A stretch of 64,000 nt of DNA from an uncultured Lentisphaeria bacterium (lineage in GTDB: Bacteria; Verrucomicrobiota; Lentisphaeria; Victivallales; Victivallaceae), in assembly GCA_949298075.1 (NCBI GenBank), contig CASFVA010000025.1, positions 26,063 to 90,062 on the forward strand, written 5' to 3'. The notes beneath the pieces are model-generated. The model was given only the letters and a program-made list of their open reading frames with translations. It ran no database searches and was not told the origin of the DNA. Positions within the stretch are counted from its first letter, which is position 1, and each line of letters opens with the position of its first letter. Positions 26,566-35,354 of this stretch are shown piece by piece. The position numbers were made by a program, and so were the translations under genes.

Positions 26566-28401
26566 ATGAGGTTTTGGATTGGATTGGCGGTCGGATTTAT
26601 GGCCGTGACCGTTTTTGCGGCGGAAGTTCAGAGGTCGGTGAGCGAGGCGATGATCAATGCTGTGGCGGCTTCTCCCCATCCGCGGCTGATGCCCAAGGAC
26701 GGACCGGCGCTGATTCGCACCAACGCTGTCGACACCCCGGCCGGCCGATTGCTGGCTCCGGGCATCATTCGGAGGGCAAACTGTTTTGTCAACACCCCGG
26801 TCGCCAAACGGGTTCCGAAATGGGGAGGGCGGCTGCTTCATTTTTCCCGGGAAGTCCTCGGCCGGATTACCGCTCTGGCGACGGCCTATTACATAACCGG
26901 AAACGAGGATTACGCAAGGCAGGCGGTTAAGGAGACTTTGGCTGCCTGCCGTTATCCGGAGTGGCAGTTGCGTTTTTTCCTCGATACCGCTGAAATGGCT
27001 TTGGCCTGCTCCATTGCCTACGACTGGCTGTATGATTTCTTCACTCCCGATGAACGGCGTCTTGTTGCGGAAACCATTTTGGAGCGCGCTCTGCGGCGTT
27101 CGTTTCGGGAACGGCAATGGTGGGCCTCCGGAACCACCAATATCTGCCAGGTTTGCCACAGCTCACTTACCGCTGCTGCGATTGCGGTGGCGGATTATGA
27201 TCCCCGGCTGGCCCGCGACACCATCAACCGTGCAATTAAGAATCTGCCCCGGGTGATGAAACACTCGTATTCTCCGTCGGGAGCTTATCCTGAAGGCCCC
27301 GGATACTGGAGCTACGGCACCATGTTCAACTGCGTGTTTTTTGCAGTTACCGATGCGGCATTCGGAACCAATTTCGGTTTGGACCGGATTCCCGGAGTGG
27401 ATAAAACCATTGACTTCATCGAAGCCGGCACCGGAAACGTCGGCTTGGTTTTCTCTTATTCCGACTGCGGAATCCGGGGATTCGTGGATTTTGCCCGATA
27501 TTATCTGATTGAAAAATACAAACGCTATGACAGCTATAATGCGCAAATAGTCAATCTGACCAAGTCGCCAAGAGCGGAACGGGACCGTCTGCTGCCGCTG
27601 GCGATGTTGTACGTCAAAAATTTCCCTGAACCGGCGGCAACCGCAGCTCCCAAGGCTTATTTCAGCGGCGAAAATGCCACCAACCCCATTGTGATTCTAC
27701 GCAGCGGTTTCGGGACGGACGACTTTTATCTCGGTGTCAAAGGCGGTTCGCCAGGCGCCTCCCACGGGCACATGGATGCCGGTTCCTATGTCCTGGAAAA
27801 CGGCGGCGTCCGGTGGATCCACGATCTTGGCGCCAGCGACTATGTTAAAATGGAAAAGGCCGGAATTGATCGTCACAACCGGCAGGACAGCAATGCCTGG
27901 ACCGTTTTTCACGTCGGTCCCGGGTCTCATGGCATTTTGCGCATTGATGATGCCCTTCAGCTGGTGAAGGGACGGGGAGAAATAACTTCGTTTTCCGATC
28001 GCGAAGTGGTTATGGAACTCTCTTCTTTATACACGGGACAGCTGGAGAGCTATACCCGCACCTGGCAGGTCGGCCCTGACCGCGGACTTGTGGTCACGGA
28101 TCAGCTGAGCGGTGTCAAGCCGGGAGCCTCTGTCGGAGTTCAGTTCTGCACACCGGCCAAGGTGGCCGCCATTGATGGGAACCGCGTGACGTTGACTGCC
28201 AAAGGGCGCACCATGACGGTGTCGGCGGCCGGCAGTTCTCCCTCCGGAACCTGGCGCAGCCGCCCCGCGCACGAAATGGCCTTGCCGTGCGAGCCGCCAT
28301 ACCGCGAATATACAATGGTTTATTATGAGGTCAAGGCCCCTGAAAACGGGAGGCTGACACTGATCAATAAGTTTGATCTGGCTGCATCCTCCGGTAAATA
28401 A
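26566..28401 (+). CDS. Heparinase II/III family protein, probable polysaccharide lyase
   Basis: 611-residue exported protein. A signal peptide (MRFWIGLAVGFMAVTVFAA) leads into an alpha/alpha toroid domain (about 30-350) rich in Trp/Tyr/Arg, including FRERQWWASGTTNICQVCH and YSPSGAYPEGPGYWSYG. The C-terminal beta-sandwich begins with the hallmark GASHGHMDAGSYVLENGG near residue 400, with the His and Asp of the heparinase II/III motif. It should cleave uronic-acid-containing glycans, such as glycosaminoglycans or alginate-like polymers, in the periplasm or outside. The exact substrate cannot be told. GAGGTG precedes the ATG. Confidence 0.87.
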   Translation: MRFWIGLAVGFMAVTVFAAEVQRSVSEAMINAVAASPHPRLMPKDGPALIRTNAVDTPAGRLLAPGIIRRANCFVNTPVAKRVPKWGGRLLHFSREVLGRITALATAYYITGNEDYARQAVKETLAACRYPEWQLRFFLDTAEMALACSIAYDWLYDFFTPDERRLVAETILERALRRSFRERQWWASGTTNICQVCHSSLTAAAIAVADYDPRLARDTINRAIKNLPRVMKHSYSPSGAYPEGPGYWSYGTMFNCVFFAVTDAAFGTNFGLDRIPGVDKTIDFIEAGTGNVGLVFSYSDCGIRGFVDFARYYLIEKYKRYDSYNAQIVNLTKSPRAERDRLLPLAMLYVKNFPEPAATAAPKAYFSGENATNPIVILRSGFGTDDFYLGVKGGSPGASHGHMDAGSYVLENGGVRWIHDLGASDYVKMEKAGIDRHNRQDSNAWTVFHVGPGSHGILRIDDALQLVKGRGEITSFSDREVVMELSSLYTGQLESYTRTWQVGPDRGLVVTDQLSGVKPGASVGVQFCTPAKVAAIDGNRVTLTAKGRTMTVSAAGSSPSGTWRSRPAHEMALPCEPPYREYTMVYYEVKAPENGRLTLINKFDLAASSGK

Positions 28402-28596
28402 TGGTCTCAGGCATTCGGGATCTCACTCACTGCGGATTGCGGTTTGTTGATCGGTGGACCGTTCTTTGGGGCGGTCCGGGGCGCATCCGGTAAAAAAATG
28501 CAAAAATTTTTCCGTAGAGGTTGGGAATTTCACCTAATTTGAGCTACATTATATAGACTTCGTCAAAATTGAGAAGTAACCAAAAGAGAGATTATC

Positions 28597-28686
28597 ATGG
28601 GCAACCTCAAGAAGAAACGGCGTAAAAAGATCGCCAAGCACAAGCGCAAGAAGCAGCTGAAGCTGTTGCGGCACAAGAAGAAATAA
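28597..28686 (+). CDS. 29-residue basic protein, AURKAIP1/COX24 (mS38-like) family
   Basis: A tiny lysine/arginine-rich protein: it begins MGNLKKKRRKKIAKHK and ends LKLLRHKKK. The pattern KKKRRxKIxKHKxKKxxKxxRHK matches the AURKAIP1/COX24 domain family, whose mitochondrial member is ribosomal protein mS38 and which has short bacterial members in several phyla. An AAAGAGAG Shine-Dalgarno lies about 8 bp before the ATG and a strong terminator follows at 28713. A single-gene transcription unit is likely. Function as a small-subunit ribosomal protein is inferred from the family. Confidence 0.82.
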   Translation: MGNLKKKRRKKIAKHKRKKQLKLLRHKKK

Positions 28687-28712
28687 CCGGCTGGTCCGGT
28701 AAGTGTCGTAAG

Positions 28713-28773
28713 GTCCGCCCCAGTGTGGTTCCGCCGGTTGCGGAGCGCTTTGGGGCGGACTTGTGCTTTTTTT
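28713..28773 (+). terminator. Terminator after the 29-residue protein gene
   Basis: Perfect 10-bp stem GTCCGCCCCA (28713-28722) / TGGGGCGGAC (28751-28760), with an inner stem TCCGC/GCGGA in the loop, then TTGTGC and seven T residues. Confidence 0.75.
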
Positions 28774-28861
28774 ATGAACTCTCTCTGATTCCGGCTGCAT
28801 TGACAGAAGGATGGAATTTCGGGATCCGGCCGGAAGGATCCGACCGGAGCAATGGTGAAAC

Positions 28862-30400
28862 ATGGGTGCATTACGCGGTTTCCTGTTTGCGGCGATTTTG
28901 GCGGGCGTGACGTCGGGGACGGCGAATTGCGCAGAGCAGGGGGTGCCGGCCGATGACGCCAGGAGAATTGAACGCCTAGACGCATTGGTGTTCGGGCTCT
29001 GGTGCGCGGCTCCGGTGATGAAGGCAGTCGCATTCGGTGAGGCAATCCAAGGCGGGGATTCCGATTCCGCTGCGGTTGCACTCAACTGGCTGGATCAGCT
29101 GGAATGGTCGCCGGCGGAGCAGAAGGAGTTCGCTGATCTGGCCTGGGAGCGCTTTGGCAAAACTCCCGACGCGGTTTGGGCTTGGGCATCACTCCAGTTT
29201 TTGCCATCAGAAGAACTGCCCCAGCAGCTTGAGCGGGGCAACGCGATTGCCGGATCCGGCGGGCTGGCGGGCAGCCGGGAAGTGCTGCGCCGCTTTTGGG
29301 AAAAATATTTGGAGTGCTCCCTGACCGGCGGAAATTATGAGCCGGTTGTAAAGAAACTGGAGTTGCTTTATCAGAGGGACTCCGCCGCTGAAATGTGGCG
29401 CCTGGAATTGGCGCTTGCCGCAGTGGATTTTCTGCGTACGGCTCAGCTGCGTTATGCCGTCAAGGGCCGGATTTGCGAATCAGTCGAACGCCTGCTGCCC
29501 CGCCTGGAACGCTTTCTCCTGGCACATGGACACCGTTTGCCGGAGGCGCCGATTGAATTTTTCAGTGATTTGATATGGCGGTACGCCAGAAATAATCCGG
29601 AGTCCGGAGCGGAAGTGGAACGTCTGACCGGTAAATTTCCTGCCCCGACCTGCGATAAATTGCGTCTTGAACTTGTGGTCAGGAGCGGTAATATGGCGCG
29701 ACTGGAAGAATTTTTGCGCGATCATGATTACGCTCCGGTTTTTGCCGAGTGGCTTCGGTTCAGAACATTGTCTGAAAGCGGTGATTTCGCTGCAGCCGAA
29801 AAACAGCTGGATAAGATCGCTGCTCAGGAAGCGGTGCAAGGGGCGGCGGCGTGGGGGATGGCCATGCGGCGGCAGGACTGGGCTGAGCTTTCCAAACAAG
29901 CCAATGCTTTGGCTGATCGGGGAGGGGATGCCGTTTTACCTCTTTTGATCAGTGCTGAAAAATACGGTCGTCCGGCTGATCTGCACCGGGCGGAAGCCTT
30001 GGCCGGGGAAGCGGCGGACCGGGATCCGGAAATGGCCAATGCATTCGGTTATGTCGCCGTCGTGCTTGGAGTGGACGGTGACAAAGCGGAACGCCGGCTG
30101 AAATTTGCGTTGTCCCGCCAGCCGCACTCCAGTGCGGTCCTGGACAGCATGGCCTGGCTGGAGTTCAAACGCGGTAAGTTGGACGAAGCGGAAAAATACA
30201 TTCTCAGATCGTTGGAGCAGGTCAATCCCGACAGCGGCATTGGAGTTATTCTCGAACATGCCGGCGACATTGCCGCCGCCCGCGGAAAAACGGCGGAGGC
30301 AGAACTGTTTTACCGGCGCTCTCTGCGCTTGGGTAAAGATGACCCCGGTTTTGAACCCGAGGCGGTTGAGAAAAAACTGGAGCTTCTGAAGCAGCCATGA
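28862..30400 (+). CDS. Exported TPR-repeat protein
   Basis: 512-residue protein of unknown function. It has a signal peptide (about 1-23, ending ANCA) and an almost wholly alpha-helical body. Tetratricopeptide-like repeats are clearest at the C-terminus, e.g. AVLDSMAWLEFKRGKLDEAE and GIGVILEHAGDIAAARGKTA. The DSMAW-F-KRGKLDEA pattern is typical of C-terminal repeats in periplasmic TPR proteins of PVC bacteria. It likely serves as an interaction scaffold in the periplasm. Its stop overlaps the rlmN ATG by 4 bp, so the two are coupled; a functional link to RlmN is not implied. Confidence 0.75.
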   Translation: MGALRGFLFAAILAGVTSGTANCAEQGVPADDARRIERLDALVFGLWCAAPVMKAVAFGEAIQGGDSDSAAVALNWLDQLEWSPAEQKEFADLAWERFGKTPDAVWAWASLQFLPSEELPQQLERGNAIAGSGGLAGSREVLRRFWEKYLECSLTGGNYEPVVKKLELLYQRDSAAEMWRLELALAAVDFLRTAQLRYAVKGRICESVERLLPRLERFLLAHGHRLPEAPIEFFSDLIWRYARNNPESGAEVERLTGKFPAPTCDKLRLELVVRSGNMARLEEFLRDHDYAPVFAEWLRFRTLSESGDFAAAEKQLDKIAAQEAVQGAAAWGMAMRRQDWAELSKQANALADRGGDAVLPLLISAEKYGRPADLHRAEALAGEAADRDPEMANAFGYVAVVLGVDGDKAERRLKFALSRQPHSSAVLDSMAWLEFKRGKLDEAEKYILRSLEQVNPDSGIGVILEHAGDIAAARGKTAEAELFYRRSLRLGKDDPGFEPEAVEKKLELLKQP

Positions 30401-31443
30401 GATCGTTTTTGATCGGAACCGGGCGAAGTGACTTGGAAAGTCTGGCCTTGCAATGCGGGGAAAAGTCCTTTCGCGGCCGTCAGCTCGCCCAATGGATTTA
30501 CGAGCGATTGGAAGCCGATCCCGGGAGAATGAGCAACTTGCCGGCGGCATTCAGGGCTCAGCTCAAGTCGATTATGCATGCTCCCGGCAGCCGGGTCGGC
30601 GAAGTGGTCACTGCGACCGATGGCGTGGAAAAGATGCTGATTGAACTTTGGGATGGCGAGGCCGTGGAAATGGTACTGATCCCGGCCGGAGACGGACGGC
30701 TGACTTTCTGTCTCAGCACTCAGGTCGGCTGTCCGGTCGGATGCTGTTTTTGCGCAAGCGGAGCATCTGGATTTACCCGCAATCTGGTCGCCGGAGAAAT
30801 ACTGGAGGAGTTTTTATTCGGCTGTGCCCGGGCCGGGCGGAGATGCGACAATATTGTATTCATGGGAATTGGTGAGGGATTGTTGAATTTCAGTGAATTG
30901 AGCCGGGCGCTCGACATCCTTTCCAGTGCGGATTATTTCAAATTGTCTCCCCGCCGGATAACGGTCTCAACCAGCGGGGTGGTGCCCGGGATTTTAAAGC
31001 TGGCTGAATTGCGTCGTGAGTACAATCTGGCGATCAGTTTGCATGCCCCGGATGACAAAACGCGGGCTTTGATTATTCCCGACCGGTTGCGTTATCCGAT
31101 TGCCGAGGTGCTGGCAGCGGCCGACCGCTGGAGCGCATTGTGCGGTCGGCAGTATACGCTGGAATATACACTGCTGGCCGGAATTAACGATTCCGATTCC
31201 GCCGCTGCGGCTCTGGGAGCTCTGGCCCGCCGGCATCGGGCAAAAGTCAATCTGATTGCCTGTAATCCGACCGACGGAAAATTCCGGCGGCCGGCTCCGG
31301 ATCGGATCCGGGATTTCGAGGCCGCTGTGGCGGCTGCCGGCGCCCGGGTGACTTGCCGGGTGGAGCGGGGCGGCACTCAGACGGCCGCCTGCGGGCAGTT
31401 GCGGGTACACAGAAAATCTGAAGCGTCTGATGACGGGAAATAA
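30397..31443 (+). CDS. rlmN: RlmN-family radical SAM methyltransferase (23S rRNA A2503 / tRNA A37)
   Basis: Dual-specificity RNA methyltransferase of 348 residues. The radical-SAM cluster motif C-x3-C-x2-C is seen in CPVGCCFCASG near residue 111. AISLHAPDD and LEYTLLAGINDSD follow, and the methyl-carrying Cys is in AACGQLR near the C-terminus. One oddity is VFMGIGEGLLNF, where RlmN usually has GEPL; Pro to Gly in the SAM-binding GEP-like motif. The C-terminal RGGTQTAACG also departs from the usual RGxDIxAACG. It may be a divergent RlmN or an RlmN-like paralogue. It is coupled to the TPR gene by ATGA and to the next small lipoprotein gene by TAATG. Confidence 0.85.
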   Translation: MRSFLIGTGRSDLESLALQCGEKSFRGRQLAQWIYERLEADPGRMSNLPAAFRAQLKSIMHAPGSRVGEVVTATDGVEKMLIELWDGEAVEMVLIPAGDGRLTFCLSTQVGCPVGCCFCASGASGFTRNLVAGEILEEFLFGCARAGRRCDNIVFMGIGEGLLNFSELSRALDILSSADYFKLSPRRITVSTSGVVPGILKLAELRREYNLAISLHAPDDKTRALIIPDRLRYPIAEVLAAADRWSALCGRQYTLEYTLLAGINDSDSAAAALGALARRHRAKVNLIACNPTDGKFRRPAPDRIRDFEAAVAAAGARVTCRVERGGTQTAACGQLRVHRKSEASDDGK

Positions 31444-31829
31444 TGATGATGGACTGGTTGAAAAAAAACAGGGTTTGCTTTTGGGAGCTTCTTGTGCTGG
31501 CACTGATGTCAGGGTTGTGCGGTTGTTCAGCTTTTCGGGATTTTTTCGATGATGACCGCATTGAACGTCGGCAAGCTCCGGAAACGAAGCAAAAGACCGG
31601 GGGGAACTCTGTCGGGAGGGATCCGTTGGCGGACATATTAAAACCGGACGACTCCAGACCATATTTGGATGGTGCCGATCTGTCTCCGGAAGAAAGACAG
31701 GTTTTGCAGGAATCCGTGTCTGGCGCTGACAATCGCCGGCTCGTGGAGTCGTTGAAAAGTGATGATGATGTGGCCCGTCAGCGTCGGCGGGAGTGGGTTT
31801 TCGGCAAAAGTCCTTTCAAGTCGGAATAG
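31443..31829 (+). CDS. Small putative lipoprotein
   Basis: 128-residue protein not recognised. The N-terminus has a hydrophobic segment (FWELLVLALMSG) and a possible lipobox L-C-G-C with Cys28, after a short basic start. The mature part is highly charged and probably disordered or helical: DDDRIERRQ, SPEERQVLQESV, DDVARQRRREWVFGKSPF. Its ATG overlaps the rlmN stop (TAATG), so it is read with rlmN and the TPR gene. No function can be given. Confidence 0.6.
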   Translation: MMMDWLKKNRVCFWELLVLALMSGLCGCSAFRDFFDDDRIERRQAPETKQKTGGNSVGRDPLADILKPDDSRPYLDGADLSPEERQVLQESVSGADNRRLVESLKSDDDVARQRRREWVFGKSPFKSE

Positions 31830-31907
31830 ATGATAGGTCCCTCGTCCGAAACATCGGCGGGAGATGCGCCTTAATAGTATTCTGTTGCTGAATAAGGGAG
31901 GTTTTTC

Positions 31908-33365
31908 ATGCAATTATTTTTGTTGGGTCTGGTTTTGTTGGTTGTCGGTTATTTCTTCTACGGAAAACTGGTTGAGAAGGTACTGGGGCCGGATGATCGC
32001 GGTACTCCGGCCAGAACAATGCACGATGGCGTGGATTTTCTGGTGCTTCCGCATTGGAAGAACATGCTGATTCAGCTGCTCAATATTGCCGGAATCGGTC
32101 CGGTTATCGGTGTCATTCTCGGAATAAAGTTTGGCGTCATCGCATTTTTGATCATTCCGATCGGTAATATCATCGGCGGCTCGGTGCATGATTTTGTCTC
32201 CGGGATGATGTCGCTGCGCCACCGCGGGGCCAACCTTCCAGCCCTGATTCGGATGACCACCGGCAATGTATTTTATACGGTGTTTTCCGTATTTATGGCC
32301 TTCCTGCTGCTGCTGGTGGTGGCGGTATTCATCAATGTTCCGGCCAACCTGATTGCCGACATGGCGTCCGCCAACATATTCTGGTATGCCGTGGCGGTGA
32401 TTTTCATCTACTACATTGTGGCGACGGTTTTTCCGGTGGATAAAATCATCGGTGCCCTTTATCCGTATTTTGGCGGTCTGCTGCTGATCGGAACCGCTTT
32501 GGTTTTTGTCTTCATGATGATTGAGTGTTGCAATCGCCCCGAATTGCTGACTGAAACGGCCGGTTTCAAGGCAAATATGTTCACTGCTCAGAAGAATATG
32601 CCGATCATTCCGATGCTTTTTGTGACCATCGCCTGCGGCATTCTGTCCGGATTTCACGCCACGCAATCGCCGATTATCGCCCGGACCATGGCCAGCGAAC
32701 GCCAGGCCCGTTCTTCATTTTACGGTATGATGGTGGTTGAAGGGGTCATTGCGATGATCTGGGCCGCAGCCGCATTGGTGGTCTACAACCTGCGTCCCGA
32801 ATTGATGTTGCAGAATCCGACTTCCACTCTGGTGGAGATTACCACTCATTTTCTGAACTCCAAAGTCGGTGCCGTAACGGTGGCCAGTGTGGTGATTCTT
32901 GCGATCACCTCCGGAGACACCGCCATGCGCAGTTTGCGGTTGAGCTCGGCCGAAATTTTTCACATCGATCAGAAGCCGCTGCGCAACCGGATTCTGCTGG
33001 CGCTGCCGCTGATTGTCCTGGTTGCCGCTCTCTTGTGGTGGTCGAATCAGAATGAAAAAACTTTCCAGAATCTGTGGAATTATTTTGCGTGGGGCAACCA
33101 GGTGCTGGCGGCAGCGACTCTTACCGCTGCGACAGTCTGGCTGACTGCCTGCCGCAAAACCCCACTGCTCACTTTAATTCCGGGAATTTTCATGACTTAC
33201 ATTGTGACAACCTACATTCTCTGGATCAGTCCGGCTCATGGCGGTCCTGTCGGTTTTGGAATGGAGCTGGAACATGCCAGTCTGGTTGCCGGATTTTTTG
33301 CTGTGATTCTGGCGATCTGGGCATGGAATCGCGGTACGGAGCTACGCGGCCGGTTTGACCGGTAA
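31908..33365 (+). CDS. CstA-family carbon starvation transporter
   Basis: Inner-membrane protein of 485 residues with about 12-13 helices. The family signatures MHDGVDFLVLPHWKNMLIQ and LLNIAGIGPVIGVILG are near the N-terminus; HATQSPIIARTM and AITSGDTAMRSLRL follow. CstA proteins import pyruvate or peptides in other bacteria. This is the short form; E. coli CstA has about 700 residues. An AAGGGAGG Shine-Dalgarno precedes the ATG. It is monocistronic and convergent with the beta-galactosidase, with a 9-bp perfect hairpin between. The substrate is inferred from the family only. Confidence 0.88.
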   Translation: MQLFLLGLVLLVVGYFFYGKLVEKVLGPDDRGTPARTMHDGVDFLVLPHWKNMLIQLLNIAGIGPVIGVILGIKFGVIAFLIIPIGNIIGGSVHDFVSGMMSLRHRGANLPALIRMTTGNVFYTVFSVFMAFLLLLVVAVFINVPANLIADMASANIFWYAVAVIFIYYIVATVFPVDKIIGALYPYFGGLLLIGTALVFVFMMIECCNRPELLTETAGFKANMFTAQKNMPIIPMLFVTIACGILSGFHATQSPIIARTMASERQARSSFYGMMVVEGVIAMIWAAAALVVYNLRPELMLQNPTSTLVEITTHFLNSKVGAVTVASVVILAITSGDTAMRSLRLSSAEIFHIDQKPLRNRILLALPLIVLVAALLWWSNQNEKTFQNLWNYFAWGNQVLAAATLTAATVWLTACRKTPLLTLIPGIFMTYIVTTYILWISPAHGGPVGFGMELEHASLVAGFFAVILAIWAWNRGTELRGRFDR

Positions 33366-33386
33366 TACCAGTTTATCAGAGAGCGT

Positions 33387-33412
33387 CGGAACCGGGCTTT
33401 AATCCGGTTCCG
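33387..33412. terminator. Perfect hairpin between convergent genes
   Basis: CGGAACCGG / CCGGTTCCG, 9-bp perfect stem with an 8-nt loop. It sits between the cstA-like and GH35 stops. There is no T-run on either side, so termination activity is uncertain. Confidence 0.4.
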
Positions 33413-33431
33413 GCGGTGCCGAAAAACGGGA

Positions 33432-35216
33432 TCAGGACTGAACCAGCCGTCCCATAGGTCCGATCAGTCGGTGATCACTGAATTCCAGACGGGTTTCCAG
33501 CAGGCCGTGGAGTTCGAAGATTACAATCTCGTTGCTGCCTTCGTGCAGCAGGGGACGCGGCACATACAAGGTGTATTGGGGGCCGATGTTCCAGTAGCGG
33601 CCGATGTTGACGCCGTTGATCCAGACATAGCCCCGGACGCCCCGGGGGAATTTGAGATAAGTGTCCTCTGGCTTGTCCACATTGAGCCAGCCGCGGTAGA
33701 ATCCCGGTTCCGAGCTGGATGGCAGCTGTCTGGTGAAATTCAAGCCGCTGACCGAATCAAGCGGCAACGGGCGAATTTCCCAATCCTCCAGCTGCATGGT
33801 AATGCCTGCCCGGGCGCATCCGGTTAATCCTTTGCGTTCTTCGTCCATTATCGGCGCAAAGTTGATTCGGCCCATGTTTTCCACGAGAATGTCCAAACGG
33901 GAGTTGTCCTCTGCCACGGACAATTCGAATGAACAATCCGGATCGTTGCGGTACAACGTGGCGATCGGATTGCCGTTCAGCATGACAATGGCACGGTCGC
34001 GCATGCCGAACAAACGGTGCGGTCCGCTGTTGAAGCGATGAACCGTGGTTGTATACATAATCAGCCCGAATGACTGGCCGAAGTTTTCCATCGGTTCGGG
34101 GAGGGGGCGGCGAATCGGAGCGGACAGCTGGTCCAGTGATGCGGCCAGCGACACATATTCGGTTGCTTCGATCGGCGGATAAGCGACTCCGGCGTGCGGC
34201 GCCGGAGCCGAGGTACTGCCGGGGCAGAATTCCTCAATCACGCTCTGAACTGCAAAATATTTAGGGGTGGCGTTGCCTCCCTCGTCCAGAATGGCATCAA
34301 CCTCGTAACTGGTCAAGCGGGAAATGTATTGATTGCCGGCTGGTTCATAGTTCGCGCCGCTGGTGAAACCGAAGTTGGTGCCGCCGTGGAACATGTAACA
34401 GTTGAAGTGGTTTTTTCCGGCCATAAGGGCACGGATATCTGAGGCGACATCATTTTCGTGGTGATGCAACGGTGTCCTTCCCCAATGCCAGCCCATTCCG
34501 ACCCACAATTCCATGACCAAGTGCGGATTGGCGTATCCGGTATTGATGGAGTCAAGCCGGTCAAAGGCTGCGTCGGGGTTGTTGCGGCAATTGACGGCGG
34601 CAGGCAGCGAAGGCAGAGTGCCGCCGTACAGATATGCCGGGGTCTCTCCGTCGGAAGTGAAAAGCTGTACGTCAACTTCTTCGGCCAGCAGCATTTCCCG
34701 GATTTTTTCAAGGTGGGCGGTGCCGCCGCAAAAACTGTCGCCGTATTCATTTTCGACTTGCATAGCGATAATGGGCCCGCCGTGGGTGCATTGCAGCGGT
34801 GTCAACTGCGGCAGCAGACGGGAAAAATATTTTTTCACCGCGTCCAGATACTGCGGATTGTTACAGCGCAGCCGCATCCCGGGTTTGCCCAGCAGCCAGC
34901 CCGGCAAGCCGCCGAGATCGCACTCGGAACAAATGTAAGGGCCGGGACGCACCATTACCATCAAACCCAGTTCGCCGGCCAGGCGGATAAAGGCGGCGAC
35001 ATCCAGAATTCCGGAAAAATCGAACTCTCCCTCGTATTTTTCATGAAGATGCCAGGCGCAATAGGTTTCCACCGTATTCAGACCGCATTGCCGAAGTTTG
35101 ACCAGGCGGTCGCGCCATTGTTCGGGCCGGGTTCTGAAATAGTGGATGGCTCCGGATCTGATTTGCACCGGGTGATCGTCAATTTTGATTTGCCCGTCAC
35201 TGAAAACACATTTCAT
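33432..35216 (-). CDS. Glycoside hydrolase family 35 beta-galactosidase
   Basis: 594-residue retaining glycosidase removing terminal beta-galactose. The TIM-barrel begins with GAIHYFRTRPEQWRDRL and NTVETYCAWHLHE. The acid/base Glu is in MQVENEYG. The nucleophile Glu is probably in LVMELWVGMGWHWG, and HGGTNFGFTSG closes the barrel. C-terminal jelly-roll domains follow (KFPRGVRGYVWINGVNIGRYW). No signal peptide is visible, so it is cytoplasmic. The ATG has AAAGGTG upstream. Its promoter region overlaps that of the divergent AraC-type gene, which probably controls it. Confidence 0.92.
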   Translation of the reverse strand: MKCVFSDGQIKIDDHPVQIRSGAIHYFRTRPEQWRDRLVKLRQCGLNTVETYCAWHLHEKYEGEFDFSGILDVAAFIRLAGELGLMVMVRPGPYICSECDLGGLPGWLLGKPGMRLRCNNPQYLDAVKKYFSRLLPQLTPLQCTHGGPIIAMQVENEYGDSFCGGTAHLEKIREMLLAEEVDVQLFTSDGETPAYLYGGTLPSLPAAVNCRNNPDAAFDRLDSINTGYANPHLVMELWVGMGWHWGRTPLHHHENDVASDIRALMAGKNHFNCYMFHGGTNFGFTSGANYEPAGNQYISRLTSYEVDAILDEGGNATPKYFAVQSVIEEFCPGSTSAPAPHAGVAYPPIEATEYVSLAASLDQLSAPIRRPLPEPMENFGQSFGLIMYTTTVHRFNSGPHRLFGMRDRAIVMLNGNPIATLYRNDPDCSFELSVAEDNSRLDILVENMGRINFAPIMDEERKGLTGCARAGITMQLEDWEIRPLPLDSVSGLNFTRQLPSSSEPGFYRGWLNVDKPEDTYLKFPRGVRGYVWINGVNIGRYWNIGPQYTLYVPRPLLHEGSNEIVIFELHGLLETRLEFSDHRLIGPMGRLVQS

Positions 35217-35243
35217 GATGTCACCTTTTTATGATTTGGATCG

Positions 35244-35272
35244 TTGTATTTTCTGCTGTGAGAAATTATATT
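35244..35272 (+). promoter_or_regulatory. Overlapping divergent promoters of the AraC regulator and GH35 gene
   Basis: Plus strand TTGTAT (35244-35249), 17-bp spacer, TATATT (35267-35272). On the minus strand TATAAT (35265-35270) lies on the same bases but has no good -35, as expected for an activator-dependent promoter. Confidence 0.55.
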
Positions 35273-35354
35273 TAATCCTGAACATTAGTAATATGTGACT
35301 GTTTTTTTTATATTCAATACGGTTTTTGTTGTGAAAACATCTATTTTGTCGCAG

